A stretch of 64,000 nucleotides of DNA from Stenotrophomonas maltophilia. Its GTDB lineage: Bacteria; Pseudomonadota; Gammaproteobacteria; Xanthomonadales; Xanthomonadaceae. A program made the position numbers and the translations under genes. Below are positions 18,980-32,911 of this stretch, piece by piece. The stretch covers positions 358,106 through 422,105 of the forward strand of contig FOZF01000002.1 of assembly GCA_900113425.1 (NCBI GenBank), in the 5' to 3' direction. Below the pieces are notes generated by a model. That model had not been told where the DNA came from, did not search any database, and saw nothing but the letters and a program-made list of their open reading frames with translations. Within the stretch, counting starts at the first letter, position 1, and each line of letters begins with the position of its first letter.

Positions 18980-19726
18980 ATGCGTTTCGACGTCATCACC
19001 CTGTTCCCCGAGTTCCTCGCCCAGTCTGCTGGACTGGGCGTGGTCGGACGCGCGCAGGAGAAAGGGTTGTTCAGCCTCCACGGCTGGAATCCCCGTGATT
19101 ACGCCGAAGGCAACTACCGCCGGGTGGACGACCGTCCCTTCGGCGGTGGCCCGGGCATGGTGATGCTGATCGAACCGCTGCAGGCCTGCCTGCAGGCGAT
19201 CCGCGACGCCGATCCGACCCCGGCCAGGGTGATCTACCTCAGCCCGCAGGGGGCGCCGTTGACCCAGGCCAAGGTCCGTGAACTGGCGGCGCTGCCGCGC
19301 ATGGTCCTGCTCTGTGGCCGCTACGAGGGCATCGACGAGCGCTTCCTGGAAGCCAATGTCGACGAGGAGATTTCCCTCGGCGACTACGTTCTGTCCGGCG
19401 GCGAGCTGGGCGCAGCGGTCATCATCGACGCCGTGGCCCGCCTGCAGGAAGGGGCCCTGAACGACGCTGAATCGGCGGCCCAGGACAGCTTCGAGGGCGA
19501 CCTCGGCCTGCTCGACTGCCCGCATTACAGCCAGCCGGCCCAGCACCCGCTGGGTGACGTGCCGGAGGTGCTGCGCTCGGGCAACCACGCGGCCATCGCC
19601 GCCTGGCGCCGTCAGCAGTCGCTGGTCCGTACCGCCCAGCGGCGTCCGGACCTGCTGGATGAACAGGCGCTGGGCAAGGCCGACCGCAAGCTGCTGGAGC
19701 AGGGCCGCCAGGCCCGGAAACAATAG
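18980..19726 (+). CDS. trmD: tRNA (guanine-37-N1)-methyltransferase TrmD
   Basis: A SPOUT-fold methyltransferase that makes m1G37 in tRNA and so prevents +1 frameshifting. Features are [21 protein letters not shown], the AdoMet-binding knot segment [11 protein letters not shown], and [12 protein letters not shown]. 248 residues, normal length. Confidence 0.98.
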   Translation: MRFDVITLFPEFLAQSAGLGVVGRAQEKGLFSLHGWNPRDYAEGNYRRVDDRPFGGGPGMVMLIEPLQACLQAIRDADPTPARVIYLSPQGAPLTQAKVRELAALPRMVLLCGRYEGIDERFLEANVDEEISLGDYVLSGGELGAAVIIDAVARLQEGALNDAESAAQDSFEGDLGLLDCPHYSQPAQHPLGDVPEVLRSGNHAAIAAWRRQQSLVRTAQRRPDLLDEQALGKADRKLLEQGRQARKQ

Positions 19727-19892
19727 GCCAGCCCCTAGCGCAGGGCTGGCGTTATCGGCTATCATGGCCAATTCCCGCCGGCCCCGGCTGGCGTGCGCCG
19801 TACCCAAAACAAACGTGCAGCACAGTCCGGTGACTGCATGAGCCTACGTTGTCGAATCGACACGCCCACCCGAACAAGAATCGGTGTAACCC

Positions 19893-20294
19893 ATGAGCAA
19901 GCTGAACAAGTCCATCGTCGCGGAATTCGAATCCGCCCAGATCACCCGCGAACTGCCGAAGTTCAGCCAGGGCGACACCGTTGTCGTCAACGTGAAGGTG
20001 AAGGAAGGCAACCGTGAGCGCGTGCAGGCCTACGAAGGCGTTGTGATCGGCACCAAGAATGCCGGCCTGAACTCCTCGTTCACCGTCCGCAAGATCTCGC
20101 ACGGCTACGGCGTCGAGCGCGTCTTCCAGACCCACAGCGCCATCATCGACTCGGTCGAAGTGAAGCGCCGCGGCAAGGTCCGCGCCGGCAAGCTGTACTA
20201 CCTGCGTGGCCTGGAAGGCAAGGCTGCCCGCATCAAGGAAGACCTGGCTGCCGCTGCGCAGGCCAAGGCTGCCCGTCTGGCCGAAAAGGCCTGA
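19893..20294 (+). CDS. rplS: 50S ribosomal protein L19
   Basis: A 133-residue L19 protein beginning [13 protein letters not shown] with FTVRKIS and GVERVF. It lies at the subunit interface. It is last in the rpsP operon, after a 166-base gap that may hold an additional promoter or processing site, and is followed by a strong hairpin. Confidence 0.97.
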   Translation: MSKLNKSIVAEFESAQITRELPKFSQGDTVVVNVKVKEGNRERVQAYEGVVIGTKNAGLNSSFTVRKISHGYGVERVFQTHSAIIDSVEVKRRGKVRAGKLYYLRGLEGKAARIKEDLAAAAQAKAARLAEKA

Positions 20295-20318
20295 TAGACA
20301 ACTCCGGTTGTTGCCGCG

Positions 20319-20347
20319 ACGGCCGCCTTCGGGCGGCCGTTTGCGTT
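20319..20347 (+). terminator. Rho-independent terminator of the rpsP-rplS operon
   Basis: ACGGCCGCC and GGGCGGCCGT form a GC-rich stem with a TTC loop, followed by TTGCGTTT. It lies 25 bases after the rplS stop. Confidence 0.8.
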
Positions 20348-20376
20348 TGTGCTCCTGCATCCGCTAGGTTCGTGCG

Positions 20377-20757
20377 ATGAACAAGAACGACCTGCGCTAT
20401 CCCGACCGCATCCGCGCGGCGCTTCGTCTGCTGGACGACAAGGGCCTGCCGCGCACGCAGTCCGCACCGTTGCTGCATCGGACGCTGTGGCGGATGGGCG
20501 TCGCCGTGCCGCCGCCGATCCTGGCCGGTTTCCGCACCAACGCGCTGGTGCAGGGGCTGCTGTTCGGCCTGTTCTGGTGCGCCCTGATGTGGCTGCTGCT
20601 GTGGCAGGGCGGTGAGCGTCCACTCGGCCTGCTGCTGGGTGCAGGATTGCTGGCGGGCGGCCTGTTCGGTGTGGTGATGGCGTTTCTGATGCGCTCGCTT
20701 CAACGCCAACGACGGCTGCCCGAATGGCGCCAGTTCCTGGCCTCGCTGGCGGACTGA
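20377..20757 (+). CDS. DUF6404 family membrane protein
   Basis: A 126-residue protein whose N-terminus (RIRAALRLLDDKGLPRTQSAP, LLHRTLWRMGVAVPPP) matches my recollection of DUF6404. Two membrane helices follow at about residues 55-75 and 80-105, and the C-terminus is basic. Function unknown. Confidence 0.7.
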   Translation: MNKNDLRYPDRIRAALRLLDDKGLPRTQSAPLLHRTLWRMGVAVPPPILAGFRTNALVQGLLFGLFWCALMWLLLWQGGERPLGLLLGAGLLAGGLFGVVMAFLMRSLQRQRRLPEWRQFLASLAD

Positions 20758-20824
20758 AGCGATGGCGCAGTGCGCCGTGACCGCAGGGCGCCGATGGCGT
20801 TAGTCTGCGGCTTCATTCCGATGC

Positions 20825-21271
20825 ATGCGCCGTGCGATGCCTTCCAAGCGAGCCGCACCTTCCACTGCACCCACGCTCCTGTCCGGGGGAAATCCGCAGA
20901 TCGCCAAGGGCGAGGGTGATGCGCCGGTGCAGGCGTACATCGCCGCCATGCCGGACTGGAAGCAGCCCATCGGCGCACGCCTCGACGCACTGATCGGCCA
21001 GGCCGTGCCCGGCGTGCACAGGGCGGTGAAGTGGAACTCGCCAATGTACGCGGTGGCCGCCGATGCCGGCTGGTTCCTCAGCTTCCATTGCTTCGCCCGC
21101 TACATCAAGGTCGCGTTCTTCCGCGGTGCGGCCCTGCAACCGATGCCCCCGGAGCCGTCCAGAAGTGCCGATACCCGCTATCTGCACATCACGCAGGAGG
21201 GCACGCTGGATGAAGCGCAGTTCCTCGACTGGGTCCGCCAAGCCGCTGCATTGCCCGGCGAACGCATGTAA
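20825..21271 (+). CDS. DUF1801 family protein
   Basis: A 148-residue soluble protein of the YdhG/DUF1801 type (frataxin-like fold), with VPGVHRAVKWNSPMYAV and the FFRGAAL segment. Family members have been linked to iron handling or stress, but not firmly. Start uncertain: ATG 20825 or ATG 20837 (MPSKRAAP), neither with a clear ribosome binding site. A second DUF1801 gene follows 38 bases later. Confidence 0.7.
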   Translation: MRRAMPSKRAAPSTAPTLLSGGNPQIAKGEGDAPVQAYIAAMPDWKQPIGARLDALIGQAVPGVHRAVKWNSPMYAVAADAGWFLSFHCFARYIKVAFFRGAALQPMPPEPSRSADTRYLHITQEGTLDEAQFLDWVRQAAALPGERM

Positions 21272-21309
21272 GCCCGCCATTCCGGACGTTCCGCCGACGA
21301 GAGCACACG

Positions 21310-21717
21310 ATGACCACGCATGCACCGAACCCCGACGACGCCGGAACACCCGCAGCCGCACTGATCGATGCGCGCATCGCAGAACTGGGTGACTGGCGCG
21401 GTGAAACGCTGGCACGCGTTCGGGCACTGATCCATGAAGCGCTGCCAGAGGTGCAGGAAACCTGGAAATGGCGGGGCACACCGGTATGGGAGCATCACGG
21501 CATCCTGTGCACCGGTGAGACCTACAAGCAGGCAGTAAAGCTGACCTTCGCCCGAGGCGCGGCCTTGCCGGACCCGAAGCACCTGTTCAACGCCAGCCTG
21601 GAAGGCAACACCCGGCGCGCGATCGACATCCATGAAGGCACGATGCCCGATGCCACGGCGTTCAAGACCCTGATGCGCGCGGCGGCCAAGCACAACGCCG
21701 CGAAGAACAAGCGGTAG
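21310..21717 (+). CDS. DUF1801 family protein (second copy)
   Basis: A 135-residue DUF1801 protein with EALPEVQETWKWRGTPVWEHHG and LTFARGAALPDP. It resembles the previous gene in layout but is clearly diverged, so the pair is probably an old duplication. Its TAG stop is part of the GTAG of the following SMAG repeat. Confidence 0.72.
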   Translation: MTTHAPNPDDAGTPAAALIDARIAELGDWRGETLARVRALIHEALPEVQETWKWRGTPVWEHHGILCTGETYKQAVKLTFARGAALPDPKHLFNASLEGNTRRAIDIHEGTMPDATAFKTLMRAAAKHNAAKNKR

Positions 21718-21781
21718 CGCCGGGCCATGCCCGGCGGATTTCCGGCAACCCGTGCGCTCGCCGGGCGTGGTCCGGCGCTAC
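21714..21781. repeat. SMAG-like (GTAG) repeat dimer
   Basis: A facing pair: GTAGCGCCGGGCCATGCCCG at the left and CGCCGGGCGTGGTCCGGCGC ending in TAC at the right. It supplies the stop codon of the DUF1801 gene and touches the stop of the convergent MATE gene, so the whole gap between them is the repeat. Confidence 0.8.
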
Positions 21782-23235
21782 CGCGTCACGGCATCCGGGT
21801 CCGCCACCGGTGACGGTGGGCAGGCGGGAATCTCCGACGGTGTGGCAATCGCCTCGGCCTTGGCGGGTGTGCTGATCATCTTCGCCTTGCGCCAACCACC
21901 CCAGCGGTAGTACGCCAGCGACAGCAGCATCGACACCAGAGAACTGACCGGGAAACTCCACCAGATGGCATCTGCGCCCCAATAGGGCTGCAGCAGTTCG
22001 GCGAACGGAACGCGCACGCCCCACAGTGACGCGGCCAGGATCAGCAGCGGTGGAATCACCGCACCCGTCGAGCGCACCACGCCGGAAATCACGAAGCTCA
22101 CGCCGAAGAACAGGAACGAGCCGATCACCACATGGTTGAGGTGGCGCGCGATCTGCAGCGACTCGCTGCCCTGCGGCAGGAACAGGGCCAGCGAGTACTG
22201 GTCCAGCAGCACCAGCGGCAGGATCAACGCACCGGTCAGCAGGAAGTTGAACAGCACGCCCTTGCGTGCCGTGCCGCGAACGCGATCCCACTGCTGGGCA
22301 CCCACGTTCTGTGCGGCCATCGTCGAACAGGCCGCGCCGATCGCCATCGCCGGCATCTGCACGTAGTTCCACAATTGCAGCGAGGCGCCATAGGCCGCTG
22401 CGGTTTCGGTGCCGTACTGGTTGACCATGGTCATCAGCAGGATCACCGACAGCGAGATCAGCACCATCTGCAGGCCCATCGGCACGCCTTTGACCACCAG
22501 TGCCTTCAGGATGGTCAGGTCCAGCTTGAACAGGCGCATGTCGGCGCGACCCAGCCACAGCGTGTGGCGCTTGTGCCGCATGTACAGCAGCAGACCGCAC
22601 AGCGAGAGGGTCTGCGACACCAGCGTGGCCCAGGCCGAACCGGCGATGCCCAGCTCCGGGAACGGCCCCATGCCGAAGATCAGTACCGGATTCAATGCGA
22701 TGTCCAGCACGACCGACAGCAGCAGGAAGCGGAACGGCGTACGCGAGTCACCGGCACCGCGCAGCGCGGCGCTGAGGAAGGCAAAGGCATACAACGTCGG
22801 CATTGCCAGGAAGATGATGCGCAGATAGGCCTCGGCCAGTGGCAGCGAGGCCGCCGGCGTGCCCATCGCCGCCAGCAGCGGATGGGCCATGAACCAGCCG
22901 GCGATGGCGATGATCGCCGACAGGCCGATGAAGAACGTGGCGCTGGTGCCGACCACGCGCCGTGCCTGGGCGATATCCCGTGCACCGATGGCCTGGCCGA
23001 TCAGGATGGTGGAGGCCATGCCGAAGCCGAACACCGAACCGATCAGGAAGAACATGATGTTGTTGGCGTTCGCGGTGGCGGTCAGTGCCGCTTCGCCGAG
23101 GAAGCGCCCGACCCATACCGCGTTCACCGAACCGTTCAGCGACTGCGCGATGTTGCCCGCCAGGATCGGCAGCGAGAACAACAGGAGATTGCGGCCGATC
23201 GGGCCGGCGGTCAGGTCAAGCGGCGCTTTGGCCAT
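21778..23235 (-). CDS. MATE family multidrug/cation efflux transporter
   Basis: A 485-residue inner-membrane protein with about 12 helices in two homologous halves, of the MATE type that exports cationic drugs against Na+ or H+. Features are LFSLPILAGNIAQSLNGSVNAVWVGR-type opening (residues 16-41) and GSVFGFGMASTILIGQAIGA. The start at 23235 (MAKAPLDLTAGPIGR) gives the family N-terminus; the frame is open further upstream. Substrate unknown. Confidence 0.9.
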   Translation of the reverse strand: MAKAPLDLTAGPIGRNLLLFSLPILAGNIAQSLNGSVNAVWVGRFLGEAALTATANANNIMFFLIGSVFGFGMASTILIGQAIGARDIAQARRVVGTSATFFIGLSAIIAIAGWFMAHPLLAAMGTPAASLPLAEAYLRIIFLAMPTLYAFAFLSAALRGAGDSRTPFRFLLLSVVLDIALNPVLIFGMGPFPELGIAGSAWATLVSQTLSLCGLLLYMRHKRHTLWLGRADMRLFKLDLTILKALVVKGVPMGLQMVLISLSVILLMTMVNQYGTETAAAYGASLQLWNYVQMPAMAIGAACSTMAAQNVGAQQWDRVRGTARKGVLFNFLLTGALILPLVLLDQYSLALFLPQGSESLQIARHLNHVVIGSFLFFGVSFVISGVVRSTGAVIPPLLILAASLWGVRVPFAELLQPYWGADAIWWSFPVSSLVSMLLSLAYYRWGGWRKAKMISTPAKAEAIATPSEIPACPPSPVADPDAVTR

Positions 23236-23324
23236 GGGGTGGTGATCGAATCCCGGGAGGCGCACACTAGCACCAAGCCGGTTCGCGGGATGTGGCAATG
23301 CATCAACGACAGCAGGTGAGGCCG

Positions 23325-23534
23325 ATGACGTTGGCCTTGATTGGCGGCCTGTTGGCCGCATGTTCGTCGGGAGACCGGCTGGGCGACACCCAGGTGCGGC
23401 CGACCGACCGCCCCGAATGCCTGGTCGGCAGCCAGCGCCAGGATCTCGCTGCCGGAGCACCGACCTTGATCGGGGGCAGCGGCTGCCGCACCGACCCCGA
23501 TAATCCGCGTCCCCTGAACAAGCGAACGGAGTAG
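23325..23534 (+). CDS. Small predicted lipoprotein
   Basis: A 69-residue protein starting MTLALIGGLLAAC, a short lipoprotein signal with lipobox LAAC. GAGG lies 4 bases before the ATG at 23325; upstream ATG codons at 23292 and 23298 lack a site and would add charged residues before the signal. Cys residues at the C-terminus may form a disulfide. It lies 9 bases before hslR and is probably co-transcribed. Role unknown. Confidence 0.6.
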   Translation: MTLALIGGLLAACSSGDRLGDTQVRPTDRPECLVGSQRQDLAAGAPTLIGGSGCRTDPDNPRPLNKRTE

Positions 23535-23543
23535 TCCCTGCCG

Positions 23544-23951
23544 ATGCCTGAGCTTTCCCCGCTGTCGCCCAGTGTCCGTCTGGACATCTGGTTGTGGGCG
23601 GCCCGTTTCTTCAAGACCCGCAGCCTGGCCAAGCAGGCCATCGAAACCGGCAAGGTCAGCGTGGCCGGTCAGCGGCCGAAGTCCTCGCGCGCGGTGCGCG
23701 TGGGTGAGCACCTGCAGGTCGATCGCGGCGAGGAGCATTTCGAGATCCAGGTGATGGGCCTGAGCGACCAGCGCGGGCCTGCCCCGGTCGCGCACCAGCT
23801 GTATGCCGAGAGCGAGGCGTCGAAGGCGCGTCGCGCCGAGCAGCGCGCATTGCGCATCGCCGCGCGCGACGGCTTCCAGCCACCGGAGCACAAGCCGGAC
23901 AAGCGCGCGCGGCGTCTGATCCGCGCGCTGGGCGACATCGACGCCCTGTAA
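23544..23951 (+). CDS. hslR: Heat shock protein 15 (S4 domain RNA-binding protein)
   Basis: A 135-residue Hsp15-like protein: an S4 RNA-binding domain (VRLDIWLWAARFFKTRSLAKQ, then VRVGEHLQV) and a basic tail (KPDKRARRLIR). Hsp15 recycles stalled 50S subunits that carry nascent peptidyl-tRNA. Confidence 0.9.
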   Translation: MPELSPLSPSVRLDIWLWAARFFKTRSLAKQAIETGKVSVAGQRPKSSRAVRVGEHLQVDRGEEHFEIQVMGLSDQRGPAPVAHQLYAESEASKARRAEQRALRIAARDGFQPPEHKPDKRARRLIRALGDIDAL

Positions 23952-23970
23952 CGCAAACGGCCCCAGGGCA

Positions 23971-23991
23971 GCGCCGGGCCATGCCCGGCGG
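23971..23991. repeat. SMAG-like palindrome (variant without GTAG)
   Basis: GCGCCGGGCCATGCCCGGCG forms the same hairpin as the other repeats, but the flanking tetranucleotide is GCAG rather than GTAG, so it looks degenerate. It lies between the convergent hslR and katG. Confidence 0.55.
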
Positions 23992-24024
23992 GCCTTCCGA
24001 CAGCAGCGCCGGACCTGCCGATGA

Positions 24025-26271
<2,247 letters not shown>

Positions 26272-26365
26272 CTACCTGTGGACTGGCGAAAGGTGGAATC
26301 GGGGAGGCCGACCCACATTAGGCGGCGCCTGTGGATCGGTAAATTCGATTGATTCAACCAATGCG

Positions 26366-26380
26366 ATAGTGTCTGCCTAT
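26366..26380. promoter_or_regulatory. OxyR-like half site upstream of katG
   Basis: ATAG-N7-CTAT is an exact match to half of the OxyR consensus (ATAG-N7-CTAT-N7-ATAG-N7-CTAT). The adjacent quarter sites at the right spacing match only 2 of 4 bases each (CAAC at 26355, AAGG at 26388). It lies about 100 bases before the katG ATG. No oxyR gene is in the window. Confidence 0.6.
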
Positions 26381-26410
26381 TAAATCCAAGGCTTGTACGG
26401 GTGTGTGCGA

Positions 26411-27019
26411 TCAGCGCTTGAGCAGCCCCGCGCCGAGCTTCAGCAGGTCGCTGGCCCCGAACTGGCCGTCGCCGTCCTGATCGAGCACCCCGCCCAGCAT
26501 GTTGCCGATGCCGCCGGACTGCTGCGCCTCCTGGCCGAGGGCGCTGCTGAGTTCGCTGGCGTTGCCCTGTCGGGCGAAGCGCTGGGCCAGGAAGGACATG
26601 ACGATGGGCGCAAGGATCGCCAGCAGCTTGCCGGAGGTGCCGCTGTCCAGCCCGGTCTTCTGGCCCAGCACCTGCGCGGCCTGCGGCTGCTGCCCACCGA
26701 AGATGTGACCGAGGATGCCGGCCCCGTCGGTGGCGCTGCTGCCACCGCCGCCCATCACTGCGCCGAGGATGCTGCCGAGGTCGAAGCTGCCACCCCCACC
26801 AGTGCCCAGATGGTCACGCTGCAGCGCATTGAGCAGGGACTGCGCGCCCTGCGGCTCGCTGGCGTTCTGGCCCATCGCGCCCAGCAGCAGCGGCAAGGCG
26901 CTGCCCACCGCCTGGGTGGTCTGGCTGCTGTCCAGGCCGAGCTGCTGGGAGACCTGCTGCAGGCCTTGCCCCTGCTGCAGCTGCTGGAAGAGGGATGCGG
27001 CGAGGGATTCGGTGTTCAT
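26411..27019 (-). CDS. DUF937 (YidB-like) protein with a calcium-binding-type loop
   Basis: A 202-residue low-complexity Gly-, Gln- and Leu-rich protein of the DUF937/YidB type (ALPLLLGAMGQNA, AILAPIVMSFLAQR). Near the C-terminus DQDGDGQFGASD has the spacing of an EF-hand or dockerin loop (Asp at 1, 3, 5 and 12), suggesting Ca2+ binding. The start at 27019 (MNTESLAASLFQQ) is the family start. YidB has been proposed to inhibit DNA gyrase, but this is not well established. Confidence 0.75.
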   Translation of the reverse strand: MNTESLAASLFQQLQQGQGLQQVSQQLGLDSSQTTQAVGSALPLLLGAMGQNASEPQGAQSLLNALQRDHLGTGGGGSFDLGSILGAVMGGGGSSATDGAGILGHIFGGQQPQAAQVLGQKTGLDSGTSGKLLAILAPIVMSFLAQRFARQGNASELSSALGQEAQQSGGIGNMLGGVLDQDGDGQFGASDLLKLGAGLLKR

Positions 27020-27179
27020 GGCGGTCTCCGTTCTGTGAAGGAAGGACCGCCCGAGCATAACGCCGCCTGCACGACGGAAATGCGAAGGCCGCCGGGTGCA
27101 GGCTCGGCTCCGCCGGTGGGAGTGCGGGGGCGGCGTTGCGCCGGACTCCTGCCCGGTGCAACGCGCGCATGCCTGCCGG

Positions 27180-29801
<2,622 letters not shown>

Positions 29802-29907
29802 GAGAACTTCCTACGGGTTGTAGCGGTCGATCCCGGCGGCTGACGGCAAGTAACGGGGTTCTTCGTTGCGCCGCAGTTGCGGTGGTCAATCAAAGAGGAT
29901 CAAATCG

Positions 29908-31845
29908 ATGTTGCGACGGACAGACGGCGGATCGACCATGGATACGGTTGTTGCGGCGCAGGCAAAGGCCCCGCGCCGCCGAGGCACCAAGTTTAAGCTG
30001 ACCTACCGGCAAATCTGCGAACTGAGCGTGGCCAAAGGCCCGGTCGAAGGCAAGCAGGGAAGGGTGGTCATCGCTCCTCGACTGCCCGGAGACGCCGGGA
30101 AGCCTTACCGCGTCCTGGACGGCAATCAGGGCGCGCCAACGGGCTTTGGCTTCTACGTGGGCACCACCCGCACCACTTACGAAGTCGTGGTGCGAGGCCC
30201 GGCCGGGGTTCGTCGGTTCTCCCTGGGCAGCGTCACCGACATGGGACCGGAGCAAGCCTACGAGCTGGCGCGGCGGAAGTTGGCCGTGGTTCGAGAAACG
30301 GGCGAGCATCCTTCGAAGGAAGAGGCCCGAGCCGAGCAGCTGGTGGAGCTGAAGGGGCTCACGCTGGCGGACTGCTTCGCGGCTTACGTTGAAGACCTGC
30401 AGAAGCGCGTGCGCAACAAGAAGGCCAAGCCCGCAAGCATCCGGGCCATCCAAGACAGCCTGGCGCGGTTTGCCCGCCCGGAAGTCGGGCTGGCGGACAA
30501 ACCGATCCTTCAGCTTTTGGACAAGGACATCCACCGTGCGTTCGACGGCCTGCGGCGTTCGTCCATGGTGCGTTCCAACCGGATCCCCACCCCGATGCGC
30601 CAAGCACTGGCCAACCAGTCGGATTGGGCCGCGCTCTCCACGCAACAGCTCGAAGCGTTGGGCGTGACCGGGAAGTACATCCAGCGAGTCAAAGCAGCCG
30701 GTTTGGCGTCGACCGAGCACGCGTTCACAGACGCGAAGAGGGCGGTCGACCTGGTGCTGAAGCGGGAACGCAAAGCGGCAGCTCAGCAGCAGCGTGACCC
30801 GGTGCTGCGCTACAACCCGTTCCAGGTCATCCACGACGACGACATGCTGCGGGACTCGCAAGCACTTCGCCGGCACTACGAGCGCGCGGAAGTGCGCAAT
30901 CCGTTGGGGGACGAGACGCTGCCCACGGTCCTGAAGGTGATCTTGGCAAGACGGGATGAGCAGGGCGGCTTGAACGCCACCGGCGCGGACTACTTGCTGC
31001 TGACCCTGCTCTGGGGCACCCGCCGCGGCGAGGCCGCTCCGCTACGCTGGTTTGACCGGTGCTCCCCGGGCGAGCTGCGCCAGTCGGAAGTGTCCTGGGT
31101 CTGGTTGGCCGGGCCGGATGAGGTCAACCCTTATACGAGGCGGGCAGGGTCTCAGGTCTACCTGTTTGACACCAAAAATGGCGAGGAGCGCTACCTGCCG
31201 GTGGCCTACTTTGCTGAAAAGATTTTGCAGCGGCGTTACGACGAACGCGCGGACGAAACCAAGCTCAAGCAAGATCTGGCGGACGCGGAAGAAGTGTTGG
31301 GCGCCGCTCGAGCTAGGCGTGCCCGCCGGGATCTGCTGGACCGGCTGGAAAAAGAGGTGGAGAGGACACGCCGCGCGCTGGCCAAAACCATGTTCGTCTT
31401 CCCCGCTCGATCGGAGCGAAGCACCACGGGGCACTACTCGGACAGCAAGAGCATCGTGGCAAACGTGCGCCGGGACGCGGGGTTGCTCGATCTGCGGGCA
31501 GAGGTGGACATTGGGCTGACCCTCCACGATCTGCGCCGCACGCTTGGTCGCTACGCGGCTCTCCTGTTTGGCGAGAGCCGGATCGTTTCCCAATTGCTCC
31601 ACCATCGAACTCTTGGCCGGGGCGATGATCGCATGGCCGCTGTCTCGGAGCGCTACACCGAGCAGGAGTGGTCGAAGCTCCGCGAGGCCATGGGCCGGGT
31701 GGAAGAGCACATGGTGGCGACGAGTCCCCGTGTTTGGAATAGGCTCAAAGGGACGGACAAGCCTAGGCTTGATGAGCTGGGTGACGAGGTGGCCATTTTC
31801 GCCCCACGGAATCGAAGGATAGGCTTGGCGGGAGACAGCGTGTAG
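29908..31845 (+). CDS. Tyrosine recombinase (integrase) of the element
   Basis: A 645-residue site-specific recombinase that should catalyse integration and excision at the mutS att site. Catalytic residues are recognisable: box I Arg in GTRRGEAAPLRW (about residue 372), HDLRRT of box II (540-545) and a tyrosine in SERYTEQEW (about 583). A long charged helical stretch at about 440-495 sits between boxes I and II, and the N-terminal half is extended, which makes it larger than a typical phage integrase. The ATG at 29908 has AGAGGA 9 bases upstream, as does the remnant at 60744; ATG 29938 is the alternative. It is divergent from mutS. Confidence 0.88.
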   Translation: MLRRTDGGSTMDTVVAAQAKAPRRRGTKFKLTYRQICELSVAKGPVEGKQGRVVIAPRLPGDAGKPYRVLDGNQGAPTGFGFYVGTTRTTYEVVVRGPAGVRRFSLGSVTDMGPEQAYELARRKLAVVRETGEHPSKEEARAEQLVELKGLTLADCFAAYVEDLQKRVRNKKAKPASIRAIQDSLARFARPEVGLADKPILQLLDKDIHRAFDGLRRSSMVRSNRIPTPMRQALANQSDWAALSTQQLEALGVTGKYIQRVKAAGLASTEHAFTDAKRAVDLVLKRERKAAAQQQRDPVLRYNPFQVIHDDDMLRDSQALRRHYERAEVRNPLGDETLPTVLKVILARRDEQGGLNATGADYLLLTLLWGTRRGEAAPLRWFDRCSPGELRQSEVSWVWLAGPDEVNPYTRRAGSQVYLFDTKNGEERYLPVAYFAEKILQRRYDERADETKLKQDLADAEEVLGAARARRARRDLLDRLEKEVERTRRALAKTMFVFPARSERSTTGHYSDSKSIVANVRRDAGLLDLRAEVDIGLTLHDLRRTLGRYAALLFGESRIVSQLLHHRTLGRGDDRMAAVSERYTEQEWSKLREAMGRVEEHMVATSPRVWNRLKGTDKPRLDELGDEVAIFAPRNRRIGLAGDSV

Positions 31846-31927
31846 CGTTGTAGTCTCTTGCCCATTTGGTGGGCGAAGCTCCCTGAGCTTGATCAATCGA
31901 CACGAATTAACATGGAGGTGGATAGAA

Positions 31928-32887
31928 ATGGCCGACATTTGGGAAAATTCTGCCGTAATGGCGCTGCGCGATCTCCAGTGGCTGTTTGCTCGAAATCGCG
32001 AACTCCCTGAGGCCGGAGTAAACCTTTCCGGAAATGCCGAGGGAAGGCTTGGTGACTCCGCATTGAAAATGGGAGGACGTTTCTTTCTGTTGGAGATCAA
32101 GGCGCAATCTTCAAACTTTCCGTCTGAGTGGAAGGAGAAGAAGAGGAAGGATGGGGAGGTTCGTGCGAAACACGCCTATTTGCACGCAATACGTCTGGTT
32201 CAGGAGTTTTCCGAAAGACCAAGCGATGAGCAGCGATGGGCGAACGTAATTGCCTCGTTGCGATGCCATCACTTTGCCTACTGGCATGTTGGACTTCCAA
32301 GCGCGATGCACAGTCGCCTAAGTCTTCAGCCCTATCTTTTTGCGGTGGCAAAGGGAAGTGCGGGACTACGCGGGATTACAGGGGCGATCCATCGCTTGGA
32401 GGAGCGTCTCTCGCTTGCATATGGTGACCGGCTGCCCGATGACCACGTCAGCTATTACCGAGCGCGCTCTGCGACGGTGTCTGGAATCTATTATGAAAAG
32501 CTGGGTATCGTGAAATCAACGGAAGGTGGCAACGAGTGGTTTCCACTGGGTCTTTCCAAGGAAGATTTCCAGGGCTACATCAATAGCTTGATGAAGGGTG
32601 CGAAGGGTGGCTCGGATAAGCTCAATCTGGTTGCCATTTCGAGTAGGGGTTGGTATCGGCCCCTGAAGACCACCCAGCACCTGGCTAGTCTATTAGATGA
32701 GCTAAGCCGAGCGCCGGTTTCCAGCGATACAAGCGAACCGGACGACCTTCAGGGGCGCGTGACAATGGACTCCCGGCATCCTTGCCAGAGCTTCGCCGAG
32801 AAAGAAAATCAACCTCGCCCACTGCAAGCGCGGTGGATGAACGAACAGACCGAGTTGAATTCGAATTTTCATGGGCCGAGGCTTTGA
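31928..32887 (+). CDS. Unknown protein with a PD-(D/E)XK-like N-terminal motif
   Basis: A 319-residue protein of no family I recognise. Early in the sequence, GRLGDSALKMGGRFFLLEIKAQ contains an Asp followed about 15 residues later by E-x-K on a hydrophobic strand, the layout of PD-(D/E)XK nuclease cores. The rest has no clear motif and the last 50 residues look disordered. GGAGG 9 bases before the ATG at 31928 fixes the start; a TTG at 31889 is possible but lacks a site. The gene is less GC-rich than the integrase. It stands first in the block that includes the KAP NTPase and helicase. Nuclease activity is only a suggestion. Confidence 0.55.
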   Translation: MADIWENSAVMALRDLQWLFARNRELPEAGVNLSGNAEGRLGDSALKMGGRFFLLEIKAQSSNFPSEWKEKKRKDGEVRAKHAYLHAIRLVQEFSERPSDEQRWANVIASLRCHHFAYWHVGLPSAMHSRLSLQPYLFAVAKGSAGLRGITGAIHRLEERLSLAYGDRLPDDHVSYYRARSATVSGIYYEKLGIVKSTEGGNEWFPLGLSKEDFQGYINSLMKGAKGGSDKLNLVAISSRGWYRPLKTTQHLASLLDELSRAPVSSDTSEPDDLQGRVTMDSRHPCQSFAEKENQPRPLQARWMNEQTELNSNFHGPRL

Positions 32888-32911
32888 ATAGTCGGCATCT
32901 AGTGCGACGGA

